The position numbers and the translations under genes are program-made. The notes below the pieces were generated by a model. That model worked only from the letters and a program-made list of their open reading frames with translations. It made no database searches and was not told where the DNA came from. DNA of 64,000 bases from Syntrophobacteraceae bacterium (GTDB lineage Bacteria > Desulfobacterota > Syntrophobacteria > Syntrophobacterales > Syntrophobacteraceae): NCBI GenBank assembly GCA_025454175.1, contig JALOOX010000011.1, positions 1-64,000 on the forward strand, read 5' to 3'. Shown here in pieces: positions 11,565 to 19,896 of this stretch. The stretch's first letter is position 1. Every line of letters begins with the position of its first letter.

Positions 11565-12919
11565 TCCACTTCAAGTGCGTCCTCGGGGGCCTGATCCGCC
11601 TGCGACTGCTCCGAAAGGAGCTCGTCGGCCGACTCGATCTCGCCCGCCGGCTCTTCCTCGTTCTGGTCCTCGAAAGGCATACCCCTCATTTCCATCATGG
11701 TCCTGGCTCGCTGCACCAGTTCCTCGATCTCCGATTCGGGGAGCCGGGTCAGCTCCTGGAGCTCCGTAACGGCGGCGCCAACGAAGAATTCCAGGGAGGT
11801 GATTCCCGCCTCGTACAGGCGATCGGCCATCTCGGCCGTGAGCCCCTTCACGCCCAGCAGCAGCTGATAACCCTCCTGCTTCTGTCGCTCGTGGCGGGTT
11901 TCGCTCTTCACATCGATATGCCAGTTCGTCAGCTTGGAGGCCAGCCGCACATTCTGTCCGCGCTTGCCGATGGCCAGGGAAAGCTGATCGTCGGGGACGA
12001 TCACTTCCATGTTTCGATTGGCCTGGTCGATGATGACCTTGGAAATGATAGCCGGCGCCAGACCATTCACCACGAACTTGGCCGGGTCCATGTTCCAGGG
12101 AACGATGTCGATCTTCTCCCCGCGGAGCTCCTGGACCACGTTCTGAACGCGGGTGCCCTTCATCCCGACGCAAGCCCCCACGGGATCCACATCGGGGTCC
12201 TTGGAGATGACGGCGATCTTGGCCCTGGATCCCGGTTCACGCGCAGCCCCGATGATGCTCACGATCCCCTCGGCAACCTCGGGCACCTCCCCGTGAAAAA
12301 GCTGGATCAGAAAATGGGGATGAGTTCGACTGAGCACGATCTGGGGACCCTTGCTGATCTTCTTCACATCGAAGACGTAGGCGCGGATGCGATCGCCCTG
12401 GCGATAAATCTCCTTGGGGATCTGCTCCTTGGGCGGCAGAATCGCCTCGGCATGGCCGATGTTGACGACCATTCCGGACCTGTCGATCCTCTGGACGATG
12501 CCGTGGATGATCTCCCCCTTGCGCCCCTTGAACTCGTCGTAGACCACTTCACGCTCGGCATCCTTCATCTTCTGAATGATGACCTGCTTGGCCGACTGAG
12601 CCGCAATGCGGCCGAGGGTCTCGGTGTCCATGCGGATGCCCAGCTCGTCCCCCACGGTGGCCTCGCAATCCAGCCTGAGAGCTTCCTCCAGCGAGACCTC
12701 CTTGTCTGGATCGGCAACGACCTCGACCACCTCCTTGAACTGAAAAGCCTCGATCTCGCCGAATTCCTCATTGAAGGTGACGTCCAGGTCCAGCTTGCTG
12801 CCATACTTCTTTTTGATGGCGGACTTGATGGCCTCCTCGAGGGTCTGGATGAGTGTCTGGCGGTCAATCCCCTTTTCTCGGCTCACTTGATCGATCAAGA
12901 GCTTGAGCTCGGTGGTCAT
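11561..12919 (-). CDS. nusA: Transcription termination/antitermination factor NusA
   Basis: A 452-aa protein. N-terminal RNA-polymerase-binding domain (LIDQVSREKGIDRQTLIQTL), S1 domain (GEIIHGIVQRIDRSGMVVNI), then two KH domains (DPVGACVGMKGTRVQNVVQEL and SLAIGKRGQNVRLASKL). A C-terminal helix-hairpin-helix-like acidic segment (GVKGLTAEMADRLYEAGI) is followed by a Glu/Asp-rich tail. It modulates pausing, termination and antitermination. Second gene of the rimP operon; about 80 nt separate it from rimP. Confidence 0.97.
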   Translation of the reverse strand: MTTELKLLIDQVSREKGIDRQTLIQTLEEAIKSAIKKKYGSKLDLDVTFNEEFGEIEAFQFKEVVEVVADPDKEVSLEEALRLDCEATVGDELGIRMDTETLGRIAAQSAKQVIIQKMKDAEREVVYDEFKGRKGEIIHGIVQRIDRSGMVVNIGHAEAILPPKEQIPKEIYRQGDRIRAYVFDVKKISKGPQIVLSRTHPHFLIQLFHGEVPEVAEGIVSIIGAAREPGSRAKIAVISKDPDVDPVGACVGMKGTRVQNVVQELRGEKIDIVPWNMDPAKFVVNGLAPAIISKVIIDQANRNMEVIVPDDQLSLAIGKRGQNVRLASKLTNWHIDVKSETRHERQKQEGYQLLLGVKGLTAEMADRLYEAGITSLEFFVGAAVTELQELTRLPESEIEELVQRARTMMEMRGMPFEDQNEEEPAGEIESADELLSEQSQADQAPEDALEVE

Positions 12920-12997
12920 GGTTGCTCTATCTCCCTGCGAATGGTTCCAAGGAAAACCCGGAGGCCGCCGGTTGAGGCCTGCGACGTTGGATTTCCT

Positions 12998-13486
12998 TCA
13001 TGATTCCATTGAATCAAAATAACACAGACGAGCACGCTCAACGAGGTCCAACCCGATGACATAATCCTGGCCATCGCAGTGAACCGTGATCGCGTGCTGC
13101 TCGACCATTTTCAGCACCCCCTTGAACTTGCGCCGGTTCCCCAGGGGCTCCAGAGATCGAACCTCGACGATCTTTCCCATCACGCTCTCGAAGTGGTCGG
13201 GCTTGCGCAAGGGTCGATTCAGGCCGGGGGAGGAAACCTCGAGATGGTATGGAGTCCGGATCACGTCGGCAACGTCGAGCAGATCGCCCACCACGCGGCT
13301 GATCTGCGCGCAGTCCTCGACGGTGATGCCGTCCTCCTGGTCGATGAAGAGGCGCAGAACCCACCCGTGGGATTCGCGGCGAAACTCGAGATCAACCAGT
13401 TCCTTGCCCTCCGTACGGAGAACCGGGTCGATCAGCTCGATGAGCTTTGCCGTTATTTCAGCCTGTCTGGGCTCCATGGGGGCCAT
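12998..13486 (-). CDS. rimP: Ribosome maturation factor RimP
   Basis: About 162 aa. Family features: KELVDLEFRRESHGWVLRLFID, the VEDCAQISRVVGDLLD helix, and YHLEVSSPGLNRPLRKPDHF, followed by a C-terminal SH3-like domain. It assists 30S maturation. The ORF-track start at 13537 is impossible in practice because it would translate the terminator hairpin and its A/T tract at 13510-13541. The ATGs at 13489, 13486 or 13477 lie beyond it; 13486 is my choice, with a weak TTGGAT upstream. First gene of the translation operon. Confidence 0.92.
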   Translation of the reverse strand: MAPMEPRQAEITAKLIELIDPVLRTEGKELVDLEFRRESHGWVLRLFIDQEDGITVEDCAQISRVVGDLLDVADVIRTPYHLEVSSPGLNRPLRKPDHFESVMGKIVEVRSLEPLGNRRKFKGVLKMVEQHAITVHCDGQDYVIGLDLVERARLCYFDSMES

Positions 13487-13509
13487 CATCCAACTGGTTC
13501 GGTCCAAGG

Positions 13510-13541
13510 CAAAAAAAAAAGTGGGTGACATACCCACTTCT
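13510..13541 (-). terminator. Hairpin plus T-tract in the rimP leader (terminator/attenuator)
   Basis: Read on the minus strand: AAGTGGGT, loop ATGTC, ACCCACTT, then a run of ten T. This is a textbook intrinsic terminator placed about 25 nt upstream of rimP. It could end transcripts from the ROK/tRNA unit upstream, or act as an attenuator of the rimP-nusA-infB operon, as described for the 'rimP leader' RNA element of other proteobacteria. The hairpin is seen; the attenuator role is inferred. Confidence 0.75.
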
Positions 13542-13691
13542 CTTAGCAGACACGACCGTTATCTAAATTTTGCTACACGTAGGGTTCTCGTTCTTGCAGA
13601 ACCTGGAGGCTGCTCACAGAATCTAGAGGTCTTGTCATCCACTAATCGAAGTTTGCATGCCGCCGCTTCCGCGCGTCAGCCCGCAGCCACC

Positions 13692-14786
13692 TCAATAAGG
13701 GAAGCCTTCGCGAAACGAAGGAGCACCTAAACAACTGGAGCGGGCGACGGGATTCGAACCCGCGACCCCAAGCTTGGGAAGCTTGTGCTCTACCAACTGA
13801 GCTACACCCGCTGGTCCGGAAATCCGCAGGTGGGCCAGGAAGGCCGACCCGACCAGGGCCGCATCATCCCCCAGCTCCCCCCGGCGGATGACCGTCTCGT
13901 CGGGGCCCAGCATGGAGCAGTGTCCGGCCAGGCTCTCCGTCAGAGCCGGGATGAATTGATCCCAGCCATTGCTCACACCGCCGCCTATGATCGCATGGCG
14001 AACGCCGAGACCGCTGAAGAGGCCGGCGACGGCCAGGCCCAAAGCCCAGCCCACGCGGCGGAACAACTCCCGGGCCAGCTCGTCTCCCCGGCAGGCCTGA
14101 CTGTAAATGAGCTCCGACGTCAGGGTATCCGACCGACACGCTTCGTGAAGCGGACCTCCCGTCAGCCGCCCGCAATGCACCGCGTCTCGCACTCCCTGCT
14201 TCAAGGCGGAGCTCGAGGCATGGGCCTCCAGGCATCCCGCCATGCCGCAGGCGCAGCGCGGCCCCCGGGGGTCGATGACCATGTGACCGAACTCCCCGCA
14301 AAAACCCAGATCGTCTCCGCGCCAAAGCCCGCCCCCCAGGATGACGCAGCCGCCGACCCCCGTCCCGAGAGTCAGTCCGATCCAGTTGGATATGCCGCGC
14401 CCGGCACCCAGCAGAGCCTCTCCAACGCCGAAGGCATCGGCGTCGTTTTCGAGGACGACGGGAACGGGCAGTGCCCGCCGCAGGTCTTCGGCCAAAGGAT
14501 AGCCGTTCATGGGAGGCAGATTCGGCGAGAACAGGACAACCCCCTCGCGGCGATCGATCTTGCCCGCCACGCCAAGACCCACCGCGCGGACACGCCTCCC
14601 CATGCCCCGGGCGACGTCCATCATCCCGCGACATTGATGGACCAACCGTTTCATCACGTCCGGAGCTCCGGACCGCATATCCGTGGCCGCTTTGGAATGG
14701 TGCAGGATTCGACCTTCCGGGGTCACGAGGGCGAGTCTCATGTGTGTCCCGCCCATATCACCCCCGATCACCAGGTCCCTTTCCAT
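13692..14786 (-). CDS. ROK-family sugar kinase (glucokinase-like) with frame running through tRNA-Gly
   Basis: A ROK kinase. It has the N-terminal phosphate-binding VIGGDMGGTHMRLALV, the LENDADAFGVGEALLGAGRG catalytic region, LTLGTGVGGCVILGG, and the zinc-binding cluster CACGMAGCLEAHASS after a GHMVIDPRG His. Such enzymes phosphorylate glucose or related sugars with ATP. The ORF-track N terminus translates dispersed repeat copy B; ATG 14786 (MERDLVIGGD) is the likely start. The ROK domain ends near 13812, but no stop occurs. The frame continues through the whole tRNA, giving the tell-tale AGVAQLVEHKLPKL tail, and stops at 13692. Either the C terminus is tRNA-encoded or RNase P cleavage removes the stop. 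Confidence 0.85.
   Translation of the reverse strand: MERDLVIGGDMGGTHMRLALVTPEGRILHHSKAATDMRSGAPDVMKRLVHQCRGMMDVARGMGRRVRAVGLGVAGKIDRREGVVLFSPNLPPMNGYPLAEDLRRALPVPVVLENDADAFGVGEALLGAGRGISNWIGLTLGTGVGGCVILGGGLWRGDDLGFCGEFGHMVIDPRGPRCACGMAGCLEAHASSSALKQGVRDAVHCGRLTGGPLHEACRSDTLTSELIYSQACRGDELARELFRRVGWALGLAVAGLFSGLGVRHAIIGGGVSNGWDQFIPALTESLAGHCSMLGPDETVIRRGELGDDAALVGSAFLAHLRISGPAGVAQLVEHKLPKLGVAGSNPVARSSCLGAPSFREGFPY
13705..13721 (-). terminator. Short hairpin downstream of tRNA-Gly
   Basis: Minus strand CCTTCG-TTTCG-CGAAGG, a 6-bp stem 15 nt beyond the tRNA CCA end, followed by CTTCCCTTATTG rather than a clean T-run. It may help define the tRNA 3' trailer for processing. A weak terminator at best. 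Confidence 0.3.
13736..13811 (-). tRNA. tRNA-Gly (anticodon CCC)
   Basis: A 76-nt cloverleaf on the minus strand with acceptor stem GCGGGTG/CGCCCGC, D-arm AGCTCAGTTGGTAGAGC, anticodon stem CAAGC/GCTTG with loop TTCCCAA (anticodon CCC, reading GGG), a T-arm containing GGTTCGAATCC, and encoded discriminator T plus CCA. U73 is as expected for bacterial tRNA-Gly. The whole gene lies inside the open reading frame of the upstream ROK kinase gene on the same strand. Confidence 0.95.
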
Positions 14787-14800
14787 GCCTGCTCTGAGAA

Positions 14801-14897
14801 GTTTCAAGTTCAAGGTTTCAAGTTTCAAGTTGAAAACCAGCCCCGGTGGGCCGCAATTCATGGTTCAAGGTGGCCTGAAGGGGCATGGGGAACTGCC
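14801..14897 (+). repeat. Dispersed GTTTCAAG-tract element, copy B
   Basis: GTTTCAAGTTCAAGGTTTCAAG tract, then GTTGAAAACCAGCCCCGG, a diverged CATGGTTCAAGGTG segment, and GGGGCATGGGGAACTGCC. It is colinear with copy A and sits immediately upstream of the ROK kinase start, where it supplies a spurious N-terminal extension. Confidence 0.7.
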
Positions 14898-14916
14898 ATT
14901 TCCCGGGGATAGCTCT

Positions 14917-15528
14917 TCAGACAGCCAGGTTTTCAGGAAGATAGAACACGTAGTGCTCGGCCAGAACGTCAAACTGCCGGTTCGTTTCCTCCTCGATCAC
15001 CTCGTAGAGCTCCTTGAGGCTTTCGGTTCTCGAGACTCGATGCACCAGGAGGTTCGGGTTGTAATATTCGACGTGGATCGGAAACAGGAAGTAGCGGACG
15101 TTACCGCGCCACACGATATTGAGGGCCTCGCGCTCCTCCAGGATGGACTTGTAAAACCTTCGAAGCAGGTCCGTTCTCAGGATTGGAGAGGGGGCGTTGG
15201 TCACGCACTCCATCCAGCCGGCCAGCCTGTAGACCCTGCGCATGAGCCCTTCATCGCCGCGATACCGGAACAGCCCCATGAGGGTGTAATGGCAGCCGTC
15301 ATCGAGGGCGAAGTGATTGGGGACATGGGCCACGTGTGTGTGCCCCTGCCTGCTGAAAGCCTCGAGACGGTGCATCTCATGGCGGGCGGACTCCTCCCGC
15401 TTGACCATCATGGCCGTGCCCAGGTGCCAGTCTCCCCGCCTGAATTCCAGTGGGCGAAGAGTCACAATGTTGCCCGGAGGACGGTGCCGGTCTTTCATTT
15501 CGATGATGTCGGCCACCAATGTCTCCAC
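14917..15528 (-). CDS. Conserved hypothetical protein (203 aa)
   Basis: I do not recognise a characterised family. The sequence is soluble, without signal peptide or membrane segment, rich in His/Arg/aromatics (GHTHVAHVPNHFALDDGCHY, GNVRYFLFPIHVEYYNPN) and ends FYLPENLAV. It starts 16 nt after the CBS-ACT gene stops, on the same strand, so the two are probably co-transcribed from the promoter at 16.27-16.30 kb. The several clustered His could bind metal, but there is no recognised motif. Good start context and codon pattern support a real gene. Confidence 0.7.
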   Translation of the reverse strand: METLVADIIEMKDRHRPPGNIVTLRPLEFRRGDWHLGTAMMVKREESARHEMHRLEAFSRQGHTHVAHVPNHFALDDGCHYTLMGLFRYRGDEGLMRRVYRLAGWMECVTNAPSPILRTDLLRRFYKSILEEREALNIVWRGNVRYFLFPIHVEYYNPNLLVHRVSRTESLKELYEVIEEETNRQFDVLAEHYVFYLPENLAV

Positions 15529-15544
15529 TCCATGGGATGCGGGC

Positions 15545-16222
15545 TCACACCCGAACGGGCAGGTAGGGAGTCAGGTCCTCCACGTAATCGGTCAGGACCT
15601 TCATGCCGTTCTCCTCGAGGGCGTGAACCGCGGTTTTGTAGTCGGCCAGGTTGACCCGGACGATGACCTGCCAGATGTCGCGCTGCCCTCGCAGCGGAAC
15701 CGTCAAGGTGCTGAGGATGTTCACCGATGCGGACTGCATGGCCCTTCCGATCCTGGCCAGGACCTCGGCCCTGTCGACCACCAGTACCGACAGACGCTTG
15801 GTGTCGTCGCTCATGCCGAGAGCCATGAGCAGGACCTCCATGAGGTCCGTGATGGTGATGATCCCCACCAGCTTGTCGTTCTTCACCACCGGAAGGGCCC
15901 CGATCCTGCTGTCGTGCATGATCCGGGCGGCCCGCTCGATGGTCATGTTGGGAGTGGCCGAGATGACTCCCTTGGTCATGATGTGAGCCACGGTGAGCTT
16001 CTGCAGCACATAGGTCAGCTCGTGGACGCTCAGGGTGGTTGCCGGGGATGCCCACGCCTCCTTCAAGTCGCGGTCGGTCACGATTCCAAGCAGCTGGGCC
16101 TTTCCATCGGTCACCGGAAGATGGGAGATTTTGTGCTGGTCCATCAGTTCCCTGGCCCGGAAGATGGACGTGTCGGGCGATATGGTGACAAGACTCGTTT
16201 TCATGTTCCAGCCGACGTACAT
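15545..16222 (-). CDS. CBS-CBS-ACT domain protein (AcuB-like)
   Basis: About 225 aa. Two tandem CBS domains (MDQHKISHLPVTDGKAQLLG and MHDSRIGALPVVKNDKLVG repeats), then a C-terminal ACT domain (KRLSVLVVDRAEVLARIGRA onward). Such proteins sense adenine nucleotides through CBS and amino acids or related ligands through ACT; AcuB is the best-known relative. The ORF track start (16270) is extended; ATG 16222 follows AAGGAGGAG at ideal spacing. Likely transcribed from the TTGACA-18-TATTGT promoter just upstream. Target of regulation unknown. Confidence 0.88.
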   Translation of the reverse strand: MYVGWNMKTSLVTISPDTSIFRARELMDQHKISHLPVTDGKAQLLGIVTDRDLKEAWASPATTLSVHELTYVLQKLTVAHIMTKGVISATPNMTIERAARIMHDSRIGALPVVKNDKLVGIITITDLMEVLLMALGMSDDTKRLSVLVVDRAEVLARIGRAMQSASVNILSTLTVPLRGQRDIWQVIVRVNLADYKTAVHALEENGMKVLTDYVEDLTPYLPVRV

Positions 16223-16268
16223 GTTTCTCCTCCTTGGGTTTCCATGTTCAGCAACCTGCCCGTCGCAC

Positions 16269-16298
16269 ACAATAGGGAATGGCTTGTGGAAGTGTCAA
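16269..16298 (-). promoter_or_regulatory. Sigma70-like promoter for the CBS-ACT/hypothetical pair
   Basis: On the minus strand TTGACA (16298-16293), 18-nt spacer, TATTGT (16274-16269). The predicted start lies about 40 nt upstream of the CBS-ACT ATG. Perfect -35, 4/6 -10. Confidence 0.5.
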
Positions 16299-16351
16299 CG
16301 TGAAAGTCTGTCCGGTCCAGAAGCCCCGGCTGTCAGCGGGCCATTGATTTT

Positions 16352-16380
16352 TTGAGCCGCAGGGTTCATTCTTTTATCTG
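16352..16380 (+). promoter_or_regulatory. Possible promoter for the Cys-rich/CoADR operon
   Basis: TTGAGC, 17-nt spacer, TATCTG, about 49 nt upstream of the ATG at 16429. It is divergent to the promoter at 16269-16298. Weak consensus match. Confidence 0.35.
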
Positions 16381-16428
16381 TGGCATGAAGTCCGGAGCCC
16401 TAAACCTTATTAACTCAGTTGATCCAAG

Positions 16429-16665
16429 ATGAGCGACCTTATGGGAGCGCAAAAGCGCGAGTTGAGCAGTCGTGGCAAGTGGAGGATCCGCCGGGTCTAC
16501 CAATGCTCCATTTGCGATCTAAAGCAGCCGTTCTGCTGGTCGTGCCCATGCGGATTCATGATCTGCTCGGACTGCATGGAAGAGAACTACTGGGGCATGA
16601 CCTGCAACGGTGTGGTCTGGACCTGCCCGGACTGCGGAGAGATTCGCGGCTTCGGCAACGATTGA
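16429..16665 (+). CDS. Small Cys-rich zinc-ribbon-like protein
   Basis: 78 aa with nine or more Cys arranged as paired CxxC-type knuckles: QCSICDLKQPFCWSCPCGFM, CSDCME, then TCPDCGEI. This suggests one or two zinc (or Fe-S) sites in a protein without other domains. It precedes the CoA-disulfide-reductase/rhodanese gene by about 40 nt on the same strand, so a role in the same thiol/sulfur process is plausible (inference). No characterised family recognised. Start ATG lies 49 nt after a candidate promoter. Confidence 0.7.
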   Translation: MSDLMGAQKRELSSRGKWRIRRVYQCSICDLKQPFCWSCPCGFMICSDCMEENYWGMTCNGVVWTCPDCGEIRGFGND

Positions 16666-16706
16666 TGCTCCCGCCGCCAGCGCAAGCCTGAGAAAGGAAC
16701 TGCCGG

Positions 16707-18452
16707 ATGGAAGACAAGCGAGTCTTGATTATAGGAGCCGTGGCGCTGGGTCCCAAGGTGGCCTGCCGGCTCAAAAGGCTGATGCCCGATGCCGATGTGC
16801 TCATGATCGACCAGGACGAGCATATCAGTTACGGCGGTTGCGGAATGCCGTATTTCATCTCGGGTGATGTCAGCGATGTTCGCGAGCTCATGAGCACCAG
16901 CTTTCACATGGTGCGCACCCCTGAATTCTTCGAGGACGCCAAGGGCGTTCGCGTGAGATCTCGGACCCGCGCACTGTCCATCGACCGAAAAGCCAAGACC
17001 GTGAGGGTCCGGGACCTGAGCACGGGGCAGGAGGAAGACCTGCACTACGACCAGCTGGTCCTGGGCATGGGGAGCCTGGCCAACAAGCTGCCGATCCCGG
17101 GAGGGGATCTGCCCCAGGTGATGAGCCTCTCGAATCTGCGCTCGGCCATCGCCATCAAGGAGAGCATCTCCAGGGGAGAGGTGGACAAGGCCGTCATCAT
17201 CGGGGCGGGAGCCATCGGCTGCGAGATGGCCGAAGCCCTGGCCGACCTCTGGGGCATCGAGACCACCATGGTGGAAATCGCGGACCAGGTGCTGCCTGTG
17301 ATCCTCGATCCGAGCCTGGCCCGCATGGTCCAGAAGCACATGGAGGAAAAGGGGGTGACCATCCATCTCGACGAGATGGTCCGGGAGATCAGGGCTGACG
17401 GCGGGGAGACGGCCCTCCGCCTAATGACCTCCAAGGGCGAGATAGGCGCCGACCTGGTGATTTCGGCCATCGGCGTTCGCCCCAACTCGCAGCTTGCCCG
17501 CGATGCGGGCCTCCTCGTTTCCCCCCGGGGCGGCATCACCGTGAACGGCAGGCTCCAGACCTCGGACCCGGACATCTACGCCGGCGGCGACTGCATCGAG
17601 GTGCCGCACCTGGTGACGGGGAAGCCCGTCTTCTTCCCGCAGGGGTCCCTCGCCAATCGCCAGGGGCGGGTGATCGGGACCAACCTGGCGGGGGGATTCG
17701 CCACCTTCAAGGGCGTGGTGGGAAGCTTCTCCATAAAGATCTTCGACCTGGCGGTCTCAGCCACCGGCATACCCCTGACCATGGCCCGGCGCGAAGGGAT
17801 CGACGCCATGCACGCCTTCGTGGTCCAGGCGGATCGCGCCCATTTCTACCCAACCCAGGACCTCATGTACCTGCTCCTCACGGTGGACCGGAAAACCCGG
17901 CGCATACTCGGGGCCCAGGGCGTGGCGGCGAACGGCGATGCCCTGGTGGGGCGCATCAACTCCATCGCCGGAATACTTCCCTTTCACGCCACCCTGGACG
18001 ACCTCTCGAACCTCGAGGTGGCCTATTCTCCGCCCTATGCATCGGCCCTCGACATCGTCAATGCCGCCGCCAACACGGCCGAGAACATCCTGGACGGCTA
18101 CAACCGGCCCATGGACGTGGATGAATTCGAGCGGTGCTTCCTGGACGAGAAGGCCGAGGACACCCTCTGCCTCGATGTCCGCGGCCCGGCCAACGCCGCA
18201 CCCTTCGTGGCCCGATTCGGAGACCGCTGGATCAATATACCCCAGGAGACTCTCCAGGCCCGAATGGCGGAAGTCCCGCGGGACCGGAGGCTGGTCCTGG
18301 TGTGCAATTCGGGAGTCCGGTCCTACGAGGCCATGCGCCAACTGGAAAACGCCGGCATCTGTCGGACCGCGAACCTCCAGGGTGGAGTGGCCGCCTTGAA
18401 GAAGACGGGCATGATTCAGCTCGAGGAGGCCAGGGAAGAATCCGGCGAATGA
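16707..18452 (+). CDS. CoA-disulfide reductase/NADH oxidase-like flavoprotein fused to rhodanese
   Basis: 581 aa. A pyridine nucleotide-disulfide oxidoreductase core has the single redox Cys in YGGCGMPYF (C45) typical of CoA-disulfide reductases and NAD(P)H sulfur/polysulfide reductases. It also has an NAD-binding VIIGAGAIGCEMAEAL motif and the FAD motif DIYAGGDC. The C-terminal rhodanese domain (from about residue 475) has catalytic LVCNSGVRS. CoADR-RHD enzymes reduce CoA-persulfides or polysulfide. The first Gly-rich loop is atypical (IIGAVALGPKVA rather than GGGxAG). AAAGGAA precedes the ATG. It heads a coupled pair with the next gene (ATGA overlap). Confidence 0.88.
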   Translation: MEDKRVLIIGAVALGPKVACRLKRLMPDADVLMIDQDEHISYGGCGMPYFISGDVSDVRELMSTSFHMVRTPEFFEDAKGVRVRSRTRALSIDRKAKTVRVRDLSTGQEEDLHYDQLVLGMGSLANKLPIPGGDLPQVMSLSNLRSAIAIKESISRGEVDKAVIIGAGAIGCEMAEALADLWGIETTMVEIADQVLPVILDPSLARMVQKHMEEKGVTIHLDEMVREIRADGGETALRLMTSKGEIGADLVISAIGVRPNSQLARDAGLLVSPRGGITVNGRLQTSDPDIYAGGDCIEVPHLVTGKPVFFPQGSLANRQGRVIGTNLAGGFATFKGVVGSFSIKIFDLAVSATGIPLTMARREGIDAMHAFVVQADRAHFYPTQDLMYLLLTVDRKTRRILGAQGVAANGDALVGRINSIAGILPFHATLDDLSNLEVAYSPPYASALDIVNAAANTAENILDGYNRPMDVDEFERCFLDEKAEDTLCLDVRGPANAAPFVARFGDRWINIPQETLQARMAEVPRDRRLVLVCNSGVRSYEAMRQLENAGICRTANLQGGVAALKKTGMIQLEEAREESGE

Positions 18453-19816
18453 GCACGGCGGGCAGCGACATTCAATGGGACAGGCCCCCCGTCGCCATCC
18501 TGTGGGACCAGTCCCTGGTCTGGGGCCTCATCTGCATCGACACTTTGGAGGCCCTGGGCATTCCTCACCACCTGCTGAGCGGGCGGGATGTGGCCGAAGG
18601 AGCCCTGGATTCCTACCGGGTCCTCCTGGTGCCCGGTGGATGGGCCACTCACAAGGTCCGGGCCCTGGGGGAGACCGGAAGGCAGCGGCTGCTTAAGTTC
18701 ATCACCGGGGGCGGCGGATACATCGGCTTCTGCGGAGGAGCCGGAATGGTGCTGTCCCCGTCGCCTTCCCTCGGGATCGTGCCCCTGGAGAGGATGGCCC
18801 TTTCGGAGCGGCTGCCCAATGCCAGCGGGCACGTGGTCGTTCGGGGCATTCCGGGTCATCCGGCGTGGGCCGGCCTGCCCGAGACTCTTCCCCTCTCCAT
18901 CTGGTGGCCTTCCCAGTTCGCCTGGCATCCCCTGCCGCAAAGCTTCCCTCTGGCCACCTACCTGAGTCCGGGGGAGGACTTCACCCTTGCCGACCTCTCC
19001 TACTCCGATCTGAAGCACCTGGATGTCCCGTGGCGGGAGTGGGAATCCGCCTACGGAATCAACCTGAACCCCGTGAGAATCCTGGGCCAGCCCGCCATGG
19101 TGGAGATCAGGAGAGGAAAAGGGAAGCTCATTCTTTCCTACCCGCACCTCGAAACCCCGGGGGACGCCATGGGAAACCGCCTGCTGGCCAATATCCTGGC
19201 ATACCTCGGCGATTCCGGGGGGCGCTCCCGGTCCGCCGCCGTTTCCCATCCCAGGCCGCCTGGCCCGTCAAGCAGAAGGCCTTCGGCGGATGCCGTGCCC
19301 TGGCTTCGGGCCTCCCTCGAAGCGGTGGAGTCCCTGATTCGTTTCGGAGAGCGCAATCTCCTCTGGAGCTGGCGAAATCCGTGGCTCCTTCAGTGGCGCC
19401 GGGGACTCCGGGGCCTGGAATACAGCATGCTGGCCGTCGTGATGCGCAGGGTGTTCGAGGAGGCTCGATCCTGCGCCGTCGACGGTGATGGGGAGGGGGA
19501 CGGCTCGTGGCTGGAGAGCACGCGGCGACTGGAGCGCGACGCAAGGGACTTCTGCCGCCTGGCCGCTCGGCTGCTCATCGAGGAGAAGGTGGCCATTCAG
19601 GGGGGGCAGCTTTCAAAGCTTGGAAGCGTCAACCCAACGGTGGACCGTCTGAGGCGGGAGCTTTTCGGCGGGAAGATGAGCCACTCCGGGCTCTGCGGGA
19701 CGCTCTTGGACCGTCTGGACCGCATACTCCTGGATCTGTTGCGCCATTCGCGCACCGCTGCGGGTAACGACTGGCTCGAGCGCGGGCATGGGAGCCAAAA
19801 GCCCTGGAATCCTTAG
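18449..19816 (+). CDS. BPL_N-type amidotransferase-like domain protein
   Basis: 455 aa. The first 230 residues resemble the glutamine-amidotransferase-like domain found at the N terminus of biotin-protein ligases: VAILWDQSLVWGLICIDTLE, LLVPGGWATHK, GYIGFCGGAGMVL with a Cys in nucleophile position, and a late SYPHLETPGD. The remaining 200 residues are helical, Arg-rich and unrecognised. Start ATG overlaps the stop of the upstream flavoprotein (ATGA), so the ORF-track start at 18134 is a frame extension through that gene. Substrate unknown; the shared operon hints at a thiol or sulfur-related role. Confidence 0.75.
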   Translation: MSTAGSDIQWDRPPVAILWDQSLVWGLICIDTLEALGIPHHLLSGRDVAEGALDSYRVLLVPGGWATHKVRALGETGRQRLLKFITGGGGYIGFCGGAGMVLSPSPSLGIVPLERMALSERLPNASGHVVVRGIPGHPAWAGLPETLPLSIWWPSQFAWHPLPQSFPLATYLSPGEDFTLADLSYSDLKHLDVPWREWESAYGINLNPVRILGQPAMVEIRRGKGKLILSYPHLETPGDAMGNRLLANILAYLGDSGGRSRSAAVSHPRPPGPSSRRPSADAVPWLRASLEAVESLIRFGERNLLWSWRNPWLLQWRRGLRGLEYSMLAVVMRRVFEEARSCAVDGDGEGDGSWLESTRRLERDARDFCRLAARLLIEEKVAIQGGQLSKLGSVNPTVDRLRRELFGGKMSHSGLCGTLLDRLDRILLDLLRHSRTAAGNDWLERGHGSQKPWNP

Positions 19817-19896
19817 GGCAAATGAGCGCAACAGAGTGTCCACCTCTCGATATGTCATGGCAAAAATGGACAACTTATTCTGTGGCGTTGCGCTTA

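Noticed and set aside
13812-13850. A frameshift in the ROK gene near its 3' end
   Set aside because: The kinase domain reads intact to the tRNA boundary in one frame; no shift is needed to explain the missing stop.
18134-18448. ORF-track N-terminal extension of the amidotransferase-like gene
   Set aside because: Overlaps the CoADR-rhodanese gene in another frame; the ATGA overlap at 18449 is the natural start.
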